Assembly (NCBI RefSeq): GCF_017357405.1
Contig: NZ_CP071597.1
Coordinates: 2,852,001-2,916,000 of the forward strand
DNA: 64,000 nt
Reading direction: 5' to 3'
Origin: Halomontanus rarus
Lineage (GTDB): Archaea > Halobacteriota > Halobacteria > Halobacteriales > Natrialbaceae
Positions 44,962 through 54,700 of this stretch are shown piece after piece (position 1 is the stretch's first letter; each line of letters opens with the position of its first letter). The notes under the pieces were generated by a model that ran no database searches, was not told where the DNA came from, and saw only the letters and a program-made list of their open reading frames with translations. The translations under genes and the position numbers were made by a program.

Positions 44962-46335
44962 ATGACTCGAGATCGATCTCGAACTCGAATTCGAACGAGA
45001 GCGGCTGACGGGGACGGTACCGACAACCGTGTGGATTGGACTCGTCGCCGATTTCTGAACACGAGCCTCGCAACCGGGGTCGGCGTCGTCGGTCTCGGTG
45101 CCGGTTCGACCGCCGCCGCCCAGGACGCAACGACTACATCGGTGCCGTCCGTCGAGGACGCTGTGAGCCACCTCTCGCATCCGAATCCGTCCGAGGAGGC
45201 CGTCGCCCTCTACCGATATCTTCACGACGAGTGGGGCGAACGCATGCTCTCCGGCCAGCAGTACGAACCGTGGGGCGTCGACGAGATGGACCACATCGAA
45301 TCGGTAACGGGACGGCTCCCCGCCGTTCAGGGTGCGGACTTCATCCACGACGACAAGTCCCACGCGACCGACCAGGCCTTCGACTGGTGGGACCGGGGCG
45401 GCATCACCTCGATCATGTGGCACTGGGGCGTTCCGGGCCAGAACACGCCCGAAGACGAGTACGACCAGAGTCGGGACACCGGCGTTCAGATCGATCTCCA
45501 GCAGATCCTCCAGGAGGGAACCGAGCCGAATCAGGCGTTCTGGGACGAACTGGCAGAGGTCGCCGACGAACTCGAGCGATTGCGCGACGCCGGGATCCCC
45601 ATCGTCTGGCGGCCGTTCCACGAGTTCGAGGGCGGCTGGTTCTGGTGGGGCGTCGAGGGACCCGCCTTTTTCATCGAACTGTGGGAGACCATGCACGAGT
45701 ACTTCGTGGACGAACGGAACCTCGACAACCTCCTCTGGTTGTTGCCTCACACGGGTAATCCGAATCCGGACTGGGTGCCCGACGAGTCGACGTTCGATCT
45801 CTGGGGCGGTGACTCCTACGACGAACACCAGACGTACTCGGGGCTCTACGACGACGTCGCCGCCGTTCACGGCGAGGATCGTCCGATCATCATGCACGAA
45901 ACCGGTCGGCCACCACACCCCGGCGACGCCGCCGACGAGGGCGCGTGGTGGTCGATGTGGGTCACCTGGCACACCGGCCATCTGACCGACACCGACGACG
46001 ACTACCTGAACGAGGTATACAACCACGAGTTGACCGTCACGCTCGAGGACGTCCCGGATATCGTCGCCGAGTACGGCGGAGGCGGTGGCGGCGATCCGAA
46101 TCCGGATTCTTGCCAGGACTTCGGCGAGTTCAGCGCCTGCGATACCGACGACGACGGACTGTACCGGGACTTCAACGGCGACGACGAGGTCACCCCGTCC
46201 GACGTCGTGGATTTCTTCGAACGCTTCCGGGGCGACGGGGTGCAAGACGACGTCGACTCGTTCGACTACACCGGCGACGGTCGCGTGAGTACCGCAGACG
46301 TCGTCGACCTCTTCGAGTACATCGGCTCGAGTTGA
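44962..46335 (+). CDS. Secreted GH26 beta-mannanase with C-terminal dockerin domain
   Basis: A 457-residue Tat-exported enzyme. The signal contains TRRRFLNTSLATGVGVV near residue 28-44 with cleavage around AAAQD. In the GH26 barrel, Glu221 in IVWRPFHEFEGGWFWWG is the acid/base and Glu313 in IIMHETG the nucleophile; this is the standard mannanase pair. A Gly-rich linker leads to residues 394-456, where two copies of the dockerin type I calcium loop appear: DFNGDDEVTPSDVVDFFERF (403-422) and DYTGDGRVSTADVVDLFEYI (435-454). It cleaves internal beta-1,4-mannosidic bonds. A dockerin normally docks to a cohesin, but none is visible in the window. Confidence 0.94.
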   Translation: MTRDRSRTRIRTRAADGDGTDNRVDWTRRRFLNTSLATGVGVVGLGAGSTAAAQDATTTSVPSVEDAVSHLSHPNPSEEAVALYRYLHDEWGERMLSGQQYEPWGVDEMDHIESVTGRLPAVQGADFIHDDKSHATDQAFDWWDRGGITSIMWHWGVPGQNTPEDEYDQSRDTGVQIDLQQILQEGTEPNQAFWDELAEVADELERLRDAGIPIVWRPFHEFEGGWFWWGVEGPAFFIELWETMHEYFVDERNLDNLLWLLPHTGNPNPDWVPDESTFDLWGGDSYDEHQTYSGLYDDVAAVHGEDRPIIMHETGRPPHPGDAADEGAWWSMWVTWHTGHLTDTDDDYLNEVYNHELTVTLEDVPDIVAEYGGGGGGDPNPDSCQDFGEFSACDTDDDGLYRDFNGDDEVTPSDVVDFFERFRGDGVQDDVDSFDYTGDGRVSTADVVDLFEYIGSS

Positions 46336-46548
46336 CATCCGCGCGCGCCTGACCTTCCGGCGTCGTATCCGCTGGTCGTTCGCGACTGACCGGTGGGTTT
46401 CACTCGCGACAGTGACAGCTGCCGATCGACGCTCGAACTCGAGCGTGCGGTCGCTCTCCGACCGCCGATCGGGGTGTCTGCGACTGCCGTCCAGTTGTCG
46501 TCCAAAAATCGCCTCGAGAGCTGCTAAAAATCGATCTGTGCGCGTCGA

Positions 46549-47523
46549 TCAGTTATCTGCGTCTGCATCGGCGTCGACCTGCTCGAGCAGCCCTTTCATG
46601 TAGCCGATCGCGAACAGGCGGCCCTTCGTCTCGTAGCCGGGGTTCGTGTTGTCCTCGCCGGCCATCGTCGGAACGTGGTCCGGGCGCATCGGGCCGTCGA
46701 AGCCGACGTCTTTGTAGGCTTTCATCGCGGCGAGCATGTCCGTCGGCCCGTCGTCGTGGAACGTCTCGGCGAATTTGTCGGCGTCGCCGTCGACGTCGCG
46801 GAAGTGGACGAAGTTGATCCGGTCGCCGAAGTGGCGGATCGTTTCGGGGATGTCGACGCCCATCGCGGCGAAGTTACCCTGACAGAAGGTGACGCCGTTG
46901 TGCGGACTGTCGTAGATATCCAGCACGCGGTCGTAGGCCTCGACGCTGTTGATGATGCGCGGCACGCCTCGAACCTCCTCGCGCGGCGGGTCGTCGGGGT
47001 GGAGCCCGAGTTTGACGCCGGCCTCCTCTGCAACCGGGACGACGCGTTCGAGGAAGTACTCGAGGTTGTCCCAGAGGTCTTCGGCGGTGAGGTCCGGGAT
47101 GTCGGGCGTGGGTCCGGCGCTCATCTGCTCGTTGTCGTAGGCGGTCGTCACTGCGCCGCCGCGGGTAGGGACGCTCTGTGCGGTTCGGGCCCAGCGGATG
47201 CCGCCCATCCAGTCGTAGCAGACGACTGGGACGCCGATACGGCCGAGGTTTCGGAGGAAGGTACAGAACTTCTCGATCTCCTCGTTACGGCCGGGGAGGC
47301 CGAGTCGGGTGACGTCGCTGATCGGGACGCTGCCCTCGAAGACGGCGACGTCGATTCCTGCATTGCGAAAGCGGTTGACCCACTGCAGCAGCGGGTCGTA
47401 CTCGTGTGGACAGGTGCCGTCGCCGATCTCTAAGGTGTGGACGACGGCGTCGGTCACACCCATCTGTTTGGCGAGGTCCCAGCGTTCGTCCGGCGTCGGT
47501 GGAAGGATGAGCGAGAGCTTCAT
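46549..47523 (-). CDS. uxuA: Mannonate dehydratase (UxuA family), paralogue 2
   Basis: A 324-residue TIM-barrel protein beginning MKLSLILPPTPDERWDL. HPDDPP at 175-180, FCQGNFAAMG at 213-222 and VHFRDVDGD further on are the UxuA motifs. The sequence parallels paralogue 1 throughout, and the C-terminal 60 residues are nearly identical (GRLFAIGYMKGLLE). The ATG at 47521-47523 was chosen over a GTG four codons upstream. It is transcribed on its own, divergently from the SDR gene, so its control may differ from paralogue 1. The reaction is D-mannonate to 2-keto-3-deoxygluconate; other acid sugar substrates are possible for one of the two. Confidence 0.93.
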   Translation of the reverse strand: MKLSLILPPTPDERWDLAKQMGVTDAVVHTLEIGDGTCPHEYDPLLQWVNRFRNAGIDVAVFEGSVPISDVTRLGLPGRNEEIEKFCTFLRNLGRIGVPVVCYDWMGGIRWARTAQSVPTRGGAVTTAYDNEQMSAGPTPDIPDLTAEDLWDNLEYFLERVVPVAEEAGVKLGLHPDDPPREEVRGVPRIINSVEAYDRVLDIYDSPHNGVTFCQGNFAAMGVDIPETIRHFGDRINFVHFRDVDGDADKFAETFHDDGPTDMLAAMKAYKDVGFDGPMRPDHVPTMAGEDNTNPGYETKGRLFAIGYMKGLLEQVDADADADN

Positions 47524-47655
47524 TGTGTCGGTCACGTGATCTGGTTTTCCTATCGAAGTGGCCGGGTTTAGCTCTTTCTTTGCTCGACAGCTCCCGTCAA
47601 GGGCGTACGGTCGACCGCTCTCGATAGACCGTTCTCTCGAGATATTCGGTGAGCT

Positions 47656-47663
47656 TTATATCA
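47656..47663 (+). promoter_or_regulatory. TATA box of the SDR/epimerase gene
   Basis: TTTATATC lies 23-30 nt before the ATG at 47686, the distance expected for leaderless transcription. It is in the 162-nt divergent region shared with uxuA paralogue 2. Confidence 0.55.
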
Positions 47664-47685
47664 CCGGGGCGGAAAACGGGGCCGT

Positions 47686-48567
47686 ATGGCAATCGAGACA
47701 GTCGCCGTTACCGGCGGCAACGGAAAAATCGGCGAGGCGATCCTCGCGGAGTTCGCAGCCCACGGCTACGACACCGTCAACATCGCCCGCGGAAAGCGCC
47801 GCGAAGAGGTCTCCGACGAGTTTCTGTCGACGGACCTGCTCGACGCCGGCGAGGTGTACGGCTCGATCGCGCGCAGCGACGCCGACGCGATCGTCCACAT
47901 GGGGACGATCCCCGGCCCGACGAACCACCCCGGTTTTCGCACCTACGAGAGCAACGCGATGTCGTCCTATCACGTCCTCGAGGCGTCGACCGAACTCGGA
48001 CTGGAGTCGGTCGTCGTCCCCTCGAGTATCAACGCGATGGGTGCGGCCTATCAGGACGCGCCAACTGACGTTCGCTACCTCCCCGTCGACGAAGACCACC
48101 CCGTCACCCCGCGGGATCCGTACGCGATCAGCAAGCACGCCACCGAGATCACTGCCGATGGATTCGGCCGCCTCCCCGACGCGCCGACGATCTCCTCGCT
48201 GCGCTATCCGTGGGTGGCGACCGACGAGGAACTCCGAGAGACGTTCGCCTCTCAGGATCGTACGCTCGAGGGGATCGACGACGCCTGGCACCACACGACC
48301 CGCGACGTCGTCTTCTCGTACCTCCACATCGACGACGCTGCCTCGATCGCACGGCTGGCCATCGAGGCCGATTTCGAGGGCCACGAGGTCTTCTGGGCGG
48401 TCGCCGCCGACACGTCGATGACGACCGAGTCGACGACGCTCGCCGCGGAGTTCTTCCCCGAGGCCGACGTTCGAGAGCCACTCGAGGGGGCGGAGACGCT
48501 GATCAGTATCGACAAGGCTCGAGCGCTGCTCGGCTGGGAACCCGAACGGACCTGGCGAGAACTGTAA
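47686..48567 (+). CDS. NAD-dependent epimerase/dehydratase, SDR sugar dehydrogenase-like
   Basis: A 293-residue extended short-chain dehydrogenase. The nucleotide loop TGGNGKIGEAIL is at residues 9-20, and PSSINAMG with YAISK (Tyr146, Lys150) forms the catalytic site. The size and the MGTIPGPTN loop recall uronate dehydrogenase and the haloarchaeal L-arabinose dehydrogenase, which oxidise C1 of sugars to lactones. Placed divergently to uxuA paralogue 2, it is a good candidate to make mannonolactone from mannose. A nucleotide-sugar epimerase role is less likely here, but sequence alone does not settle it. Confidence 0.88.
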   Translation: MAIETVAVTGGNGKIGEAILAEFAAHGYDTVNIARGKRREEVSDEFLSTDLLDAGEVYGSIARSDADAIVHMGTIPGPTNHPGFRTYESNAMSSYHVLEASTELGLESVVVPSSINAMGAAYQDAPTDVRYLPVDEDHPVTPRDPYAISKHATEITADGFGRLPDAPTISSLRYPWVATDEELRETFASQDRTLEGIDDAWHHTTRDVVFSYLHIDDAASIARLAIEADFEGHEVFWAVAADTSMTTESTTLAAEFFPEADVREPLEGAETLISIDKARALLGWEPERTWREL

Positions 48568-48843
48568 CGTGAGTCGAGAGACCGGTTCGGTTGGGCTTTG
48601 AACTCGGCTAGGGGGTCGTCACGACGCACGTCCCCGCAGTGACCCCGATCCCGGCGGGAACGCCGTTCGTACACGTCGTGGAAACGACCAACTACACGGT
48701 GCGATACGATACACCGGAACTGTATATATCATCCGTTTCTGCCCTGTTATCTCCGGTTCTGTACTGATCGTTTGGCCCGAACGTATATGTTTGTGGAGTG
48801 TCCATATCGACCAAGTTCAAACGGACTGATGCAAATATTGAAT

Positions 48844-50142
48844 ATGAAAGGTGTTGACAACGATTCGAACGGTGATGGGGGGAAACGGCGAGCGACGCCC
48901 GGTCGGTCGGAAGCGTCGAGAGCGGACCGGAAGCCGATCACTAGGCGGTCGCTGCTCGCGACTGGTGGGATCGGAACTGCGCTGGTTTTGGCTGGCTGTC
49001 TCTCTGAGGAGACGGATACGGGTAGTTCCCCCGACGACGAAGAATCGACTGAAACGCCAGAACCGGAAACCGAGGCGGGAACGGAAGCGGAGGAGACTGA
49101 AACGGAAGGGGCGGACGACGAGCAAACGGAAGCGGAGACTCCCGAGCCGGAGGACGAATACGCCCTGCCATTCGAGGACGACTTTTCGTCGCTCGAACTG
49201 GTGCACTCGGCGTCCAGCGACGAGGGACTCGGGTTCGATACCACGAACAACAGTCAGTTCGCTCGGTTGCCCGATGCGGACGAACCGATCGACGACAGTC
49301 GTCTCGTCCGAACGACGGAAGACGAGGCTCGTGTCGTCTACAAATTCGAAGACCCGATCGGCGGGTTCCGGATGGAAACTCACTTTCACCCCGATGAAGA
49401 CGGACGGATTTCGGTCGCCGTTTCCGAGATGGGTGCGGTCTGGACGAACGTCATTCCCGAGAAGGAACGCTACAGTGACGCACACAACGACGAAGACGAA
49501 CCCGGTCACTGGTGGGAGAACTACGAGTACGTTTCCGAGGCGACCGGCGACGACGCCCACTACCTCCGATTGACGCTTTCGGGTGACGTCGACTGGTCCC
49601 CACAGATCGGATGGCTCGAGGTCTGGGGAACGGACGTGACCGATACGGAAACTGAGGTCCCCGAAGGCGAAGACGACCTCTCCTTCGAGGACGAACTCTC
49701 GAATACGAACGCACTTCACGCGTCGTCGGATCTCGACGCGCTCGGATTCGATACGACGAATACGATACAGTTCGCACGACCCGAGGGCGCGTCCGAAGAG
49801 ACGGATCCCTCCCGATTGAACCGACAGACGACGGAGGATGCTCACGCTATCTATCGGTTCTCTCAGAGCATCACCGGGTTCCGGATCGAGGGACACTCCT
49901 CTCCCGACCACCCCAGCGAGCTTTCGATCTCCGTCTCCTCGAACGGCTCGGAGTGGACCGCCGTCGATGCCGAGAAGAACGTCTACAGCGAGGCGCACGA
50001 TTCCGAAGACGAACCGGGAGTCTGGTGGGAAAACGTCGAATACACCGTCGAGGATCTCGACGATGGCGTTCGCTACGTCCGGGTTACGCTCTCGGGCGAT
50101 GTCGACTGGAGTCCCCAGCTCGGTCACGTCGAAATCTGGTAG
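48844..50142 (+). CDS. Tat lipoprotein made of two putative carbohydrate-binding modules
   Basis: A 432-residue protein if started at ATG 48844. RR at 34-35 and a lipobox VLAGC (Cys52) mark a Tat lipoprotein. An acidic Glu/Thr/Pro linker spans about 54-105. Two tandem modules of about 153 residues fill the rest (109-262 and 280-432), each ending in a conserved TLSGDVDWSPQ(I/L)G motif. The same module occurs three times in the GH5 protein at 51754. No catalytic domain is present, so it may hold polysaccharide at the cell surface. Upstream starts at 48829, 48787 and TTG 48772 are possible but less likely. The TATATATC at 48722-48729 may be the promoter. Confidence 0.82.
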   Translation: MKGVDNDSNGDGGKRRATPGRSEASRADRKPITRRSLLATGGIGTALVLAGCLSEETDTGSSPDDEESTETPEPETEAGTEAEETETEGADDEQTEAETPEPEDEYALPFEDDFSSLELVHSASSDEGLGFDTTNNSQFARLPDADEPIDDSRLVRTTEDEARVVYKFEDPIGGFRMETHFHPDEDGRISVAVSEMGAVWTNVIPEKERYSDAHNDEDEPGHWWENYEYVSEATGDDAHYLRLTLSGDVDWSPQIGWLEVWGTDVTDTETEVPEGEDDLSFEDELSNTNALHASSDLDALGFDTTNTIQFARPEGASEETDPSRLNRQTTEDAHAIYRFSQSITGFRIEGHSSPDHPSELSISVSSNGSEWTAVDAEKNVYSEAHDSEDEPGVWWENVEYTVEDLDDGVRYVRVTLSGDVDWSPQLGHVEIW

Positions 50143-50233
50143 CGCCGAGGCGTGGCCGTCTCGTGTACGGTCTCCCGTCACGATTCGGTCGGTGGGACGA
50201 CCGACTGCTGTAAACGGACGAATGGCGACGAAC

Positions 50234-50277
50234 GAAAGGGGAAGGGGGAAAAGAGGAGTGGGAAGTAGAAGGGGAGG
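50234..50277 (+). repeat. Purine-rich G/A tract upstream of the GH5 lipoprotein gene
   Basis: From 50234 to about 50277 the plus strand is G/A except for a few T bases, with runs such as GAAAGGGGAAGGGGG. It ends about 55 nt before the ATG at 50331. It resembles the longer tract between mutL and the mscS-like gene. Confidence 0.6.
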
Positions 50278-50330
50278 ATTCGTAGAAAAATGTCTCAGCA
50301 ATCAAACAATACGGCGACGGTGAACTGGAT

Positions 50331-51584
50331 ATGATGAATCGGCGAAAATTCCTCCTGAGCGGCGTAACGGTGACGTCGCTCACCGCTGGCTGTACTGCGA
50401 CTGACGATAGCGAGAACGAATCGACGGATGCTGAGACCGAACTCGGCGGGACTGAGGCACCGACCGCCACGGAACCCGAACCGGCGTTCGACTCCTTCGT
50501 CGATACCGACGGAACCGAGTTCGTCGTCGACGGAGAGACCGTCTACTTCAACGGAACGAACAACTTCTGGGTTTCCAACGCGACGGCCGACCGACGGCGC
50601 GTCGACGACTGCATGCAACTGTTCGAGGACATGGGAATCGACCTCGTCCGAACGTGGGCCCACTGTGAGGCGAAGGCCGGTCGCTGTCTCCAGCCCGAAC
50701 CCGGCGTCCACAACGAGAACGCTCTCGAGCACCTCGACTACATCCTCTCCAGCGCTCGCGACCACGGTATCAGACTCGTCCTCGCGCTGGTCGACAACTG
50801 GGAGCACGAGGGTGGGATTCCCCAGTACGTCGAGTGGGTCGACGGCGCGGAGAACCGCGGCGATTTCTACACGATGGACGAAACCCGCGACCTCTACAGG
50901 AACCACGTCGAAACGATTCTCACCCGCGAAAACTCGATTACCGGCCTCGAGTACCGCGAGGATCCGACGATCGCGCTGTGGGAACTCGCGAACGAACCGC
51001 GCTGTGAGCGAGGCGACGTCGACGAGGGAGTCGATCACGCGCAGGTCTTCCACGACTGGATCGCGGACATGTCCGCGTACGTCAAAGACCTCGACGACAA
51101 CCACCTCGTCTCGAGCGGCGTCGAGGGGTTCTACACGCGCGGCGACGACGAGTGGTACTACAGCGACTGGACCGGGCAGGACTACGTCGAGAACAATCGG
51201 ATCGAGACGATCGACGCCTGTACGTTCCACATGTATCCCGACCACTGGGGAGCGGAGTTCACGTACGAACACGGCTCGGAGTGGATTCGGGAACACGTCG
51301 AGGACGCCCATCGAGAGATCGGCAAACCCGCCTACCTCGGCGAGTTCAACGTCCAGATCGATCGATCGGCCGATACGGATCTCGAGGCGCAACTCGAGGA
51401 GCGAAACGCGCACCTCTCGGCGTGGTACGAGACGGCGGACGAGGTCGACGCAAACGCGGTCTTACCCTGGCAGGTCGTCCTGGACGAGACGAGCGACCAC
51501 GACGGTTTTCAACTCTACCGGGACGAGTCCGGCCACATCGTCGAGGCGTACGCGGAGACCGTCGCGGCCAAACGCGACCGCTGA
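50331..51584 (+). CDS. Lipid-anchored GH5 (subfamily 7-like) endo-beta-mannanase
   Basis: A 417-residue Tat lipoprotein: RRKFLLSGVTVTSLTAGC gives the RR motif and lipid-carrying Cys21. After an acidic linker the GH5 barrel begins with VYFNGTNNFWV. The acid/base Glu222 lies in LWELANEPR and the nucleophile Glu338 in AYLGEFNVQ. The GTNNFW opening and length fit GH5_7 mannanases. It would cut mannan or glucomannan at the cell surface. The catalytic domain is clearly related to that of the next gene (51754). Two adjacent ATGs (50331 and 50334) are both usable. Confidence 0.93.
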   Translation: MMNRRKFLLSGVTVTSLTAGCTATDDSENESTDAETELGGTEAPTATEPEPAFDSFVDTDGTEFVVDGETVYFNGTNNFWVSNATADRRRVDDCMQLFEDMGIDLVRTWAHCEAKAGRCLQPEPGVHNENALEHLDYILSSARDHGIRLVLALVDNWEHEGGIPQYVEWVDGAENRGDFYTMDETRDLYRNHVETILTRENSITGLEYREDPTIALWELANEPRCERGDVDEGVDHAQVFHDWIADMSAYVKDLDDNHLVSSGVEGFYTRGDDEWYYSDWTGQDYVENNRIETIDACTFHMYPDHWGAEFTYEHGSEWIREHVEDAHREIGKPAYLGEFNVQIDRSADTDLEAQLEERNAHLSAWYETADEVDANAVLPWQVVLDETSDHDGFQLYRDESGHIVEAYAETVAAKRDR

Positions 51585-51753
51585 TCGAACCGCTGGCTGC
51601 GGCCGACCCTGAGACGCGTCTCGAGATAAAATCTACATCTCCGGGGACGTATTTGTAGATTAGATGTTTATATTAAGCCCCCTCTTCCATACTCCTATAC
51701 GATTGTATATACCATAAATTATAAGACTTTACAATTGACTTGTTAATCCGAAC

Positions 51754-54700
51754 ATGGTAACGCGGCGTGATCTGTTAGTCGGCAGTGGTACCGCACTCAC
51801 CGGGAGCGGGCTCATCTCAGAGAAGGGGGATTGGGGATGGGACCACGCTCGAAACCGTGGGAAAGGTCGGGGTCCGGACGAAGACAAGAACAAGAACGAG
51901 AACGAGACGTCGCGTCCGACGAAGTTCGTCGAACGGCGGGGCGATCAGTTTATGCTGAACGGTCGCTCGTTCTACTTCAGCGGGACGAACAACTTCTGGC
52001 TGCGCGATCCGTACCGGACCCGAGACGAGATCGACCGCCTCCTCGAGACGCTCGAGAAAGCCGGCGTGAACACGATCAGGACGTGGGGGTTCTGTTCCGG
52101 GGAGGGTGGAAACTGTCTCCAGCCCGCGCCCGGCGAGTACGACGAGGCCGCGTTCGACCTTCTCGACTACGTCGTCGCCGAAGCCGGCGATCGGGGGATG
52201 CGACTGATTCTGCCGTTGGCGAACAACTGGGGCGACTACGGGGGGATGGCCCAGTACGTCGAGTGGTCGTCGACCGCGGAGAGCCACGACGATTTCTATA
52301 CCGACGACGAGGCCCAGGCGCTCTATCGGGACTTCGTCGAGTACGTCCTGACCCGCGAGAACGGCTATACGGGCGTGGAGTACCGAGAGGACCCCGCGAT
52401 CATGATGTGGGAACTCGCGAACGAGCCCCGGGCAGAGGAGGCCGCGGACGGCCTCGAGCGGATGACCCAGTGGATCGAGGAGTCCGCCGCGTTCATCAAG
52501 GACATCGACGACAACCACCTGCTCTCGACGGGAATGGAGGGATTTTACAACCACGTCGGAAACTGGGCGTTCGACGGGCACACCGGTACGGACTACGTCG
52601 AACACCACAAAATCGACGGCATCGACGCCTGTTCGTTCCACCTGTACCCCGAGTCGTGGGGCCTGTCCCTCGAGGAGGGAACGCAGTGGATCCGCTCGCA
52701 CATTCACACCGCTCGCGAGGAAATCGGGAAACCGGCCTACCTCGGCGAGTTCGGCGTGGAGGTCCCCGACGGCGACGGCGAGAAGATGGCCATCCGCAAC
52801 GAGACCTACACCGAGTGGTACGAGCTCCTCCACACGATGGACGCCGACGGCGTCGCCGTCTGGCAACTCTCGCACCCGGATTTCGTCAGCGACGACCACC
52901 ACATCGTTCCCGAGGACGAGGAGACGCTCGAGATTCTCGCGGCGTATCGCGAGCGCGCGGAAGCCAAGAGCGGGATGCCGATCTACGCGGACGCTCGCCG
53001 TCGTGCGCACCGACAGCGCCGCTACACCGACGATACTTCGCCGACGACGCCGTCGAACCTCGAGGTGACGGCGGTCCAGAGTCACTGGGCCGATCTCGAG
53101 TGGGACGCGGCGACGGATCGGGGCGAGTCCGGGCTGAAGCACTACGCGATCTTCGTCGACGGCGAGGAACACGCGCTCGTCGGTCCGAACCGAACCGCGA
53201 CGCGCCTCTACGGACTCGAGCGTGAAACCGAGTACGAGTTCGCGGTCAGCGCGACCGACTGGTCGGACAACGAGTCCACCCGGAGCGACCCCGCGACGGT
53301 TCGAACGTCGCCGAGTCACCGCTCGCTGGTCGACTACTGTGAGGACCTCGAGTTGCTCCACGAGGAGTCGGACACCGACAACATCAGCGTCACGTCCTCG
53401 AATGCGGAGTTCTTCCCGCGTCCCGATGGCGAGATCGACGACTCGCGGTTCGAGCGAATCGCGGGCACCGATACCGACCTGATCTACGAGGTCGACGGCG
53501 TCGTCAGCGGACTCGCGTTCGAATACCACCGACACGCGGACGCAGACGCAGACGGCTCGGTGACCGTCGCCGAGTCGACCGACAGCGGGGAAACCTGGAC
53601 CGAACTCGAGGTCTCGGAGTCGGTGTACGACGAGGCCGGGGAAACCGGCTGGACGAACACCGTCTCCACCGTCGAGGAGTTCTCGGCCGGTGTCGGTCGG
53701 GTCCGTCTCACTCTCTCTGGATCCGAGAACCGGGCCCAACAGATCGGCTACGTCGGAGTCCGCTACCAGACGACCGAGACCGATACCGCGCCGCCGAACG
53801 CGCCGTGGGGTCTCGAGGCGACGGACAGTTCGTACACGACGGTCGACCTGTCGTGGGAGGCTGCGACCGAGCCCGGTCCGTCGGGACTCGACCACTACGT
53901 AATTCTGGTCGACGACGAGTCGGCCCTCACCGTCGACGGCGAGACGACGACGGCGACCGTCGGCGGTCTCGATCCGGGGACCGAGTACGAGTTCTCGATC
54001 GTCGCCGTCGACGGCGTCGGTCAGGAGTCCGAGCCGAGCGAGTCGACTTTCGCGACGACCGCGGACGCGGGGACGCTGTCCGATCCGTGTGCGGATCTGA
54101 GTTATCTTCACGCCGATTCCGACACGACCGTGCTCAAGGTCGAGACCTACGACGACGATGGATTCGTTCGTCCAGATGGAACTCCCGATGGGGATCGGAT
54201 TGCCCGTAATAGCAGCGACGACGCCGCTATGATCTACGATCCGGATGGACCGATCGTCGGTTTCCGTGCGGAAGTCCACAATCACGACGGGCACGAAGGC
54301 ACCGTTGCCTTCCACATCTCGTCCGACGAGGGTGAATCGTGGACAGAGATCGAACCGACTGTCGACGACTTCGAAAGCGTCGACTGGTATCACAACGGCG
54401 AGTACACCTACGCCGACTTCCCGATGGGGACCGACTCGATCCGGATCGATCTCTCCGGCAGTGAGAGCTGGAACCCGCAGGTCGGTCACGTCGACGTTCA
54501 CTTCGACGACACGATCCCCGCGGCACCCGACGCGATCGCGACCGCGGTGACCGATTCGACGGCCGACCTCGAGTGGGACGCTGTCGCCGGCACCTCGGAG
54601 TACGACGTCTACGTCGACGGAACTTTCGACCACACGGTCGAGACGACCGCGACGACCGTCGAGGACCTCGAGGCCGGAACGAACTACGACGTGACCGTCC

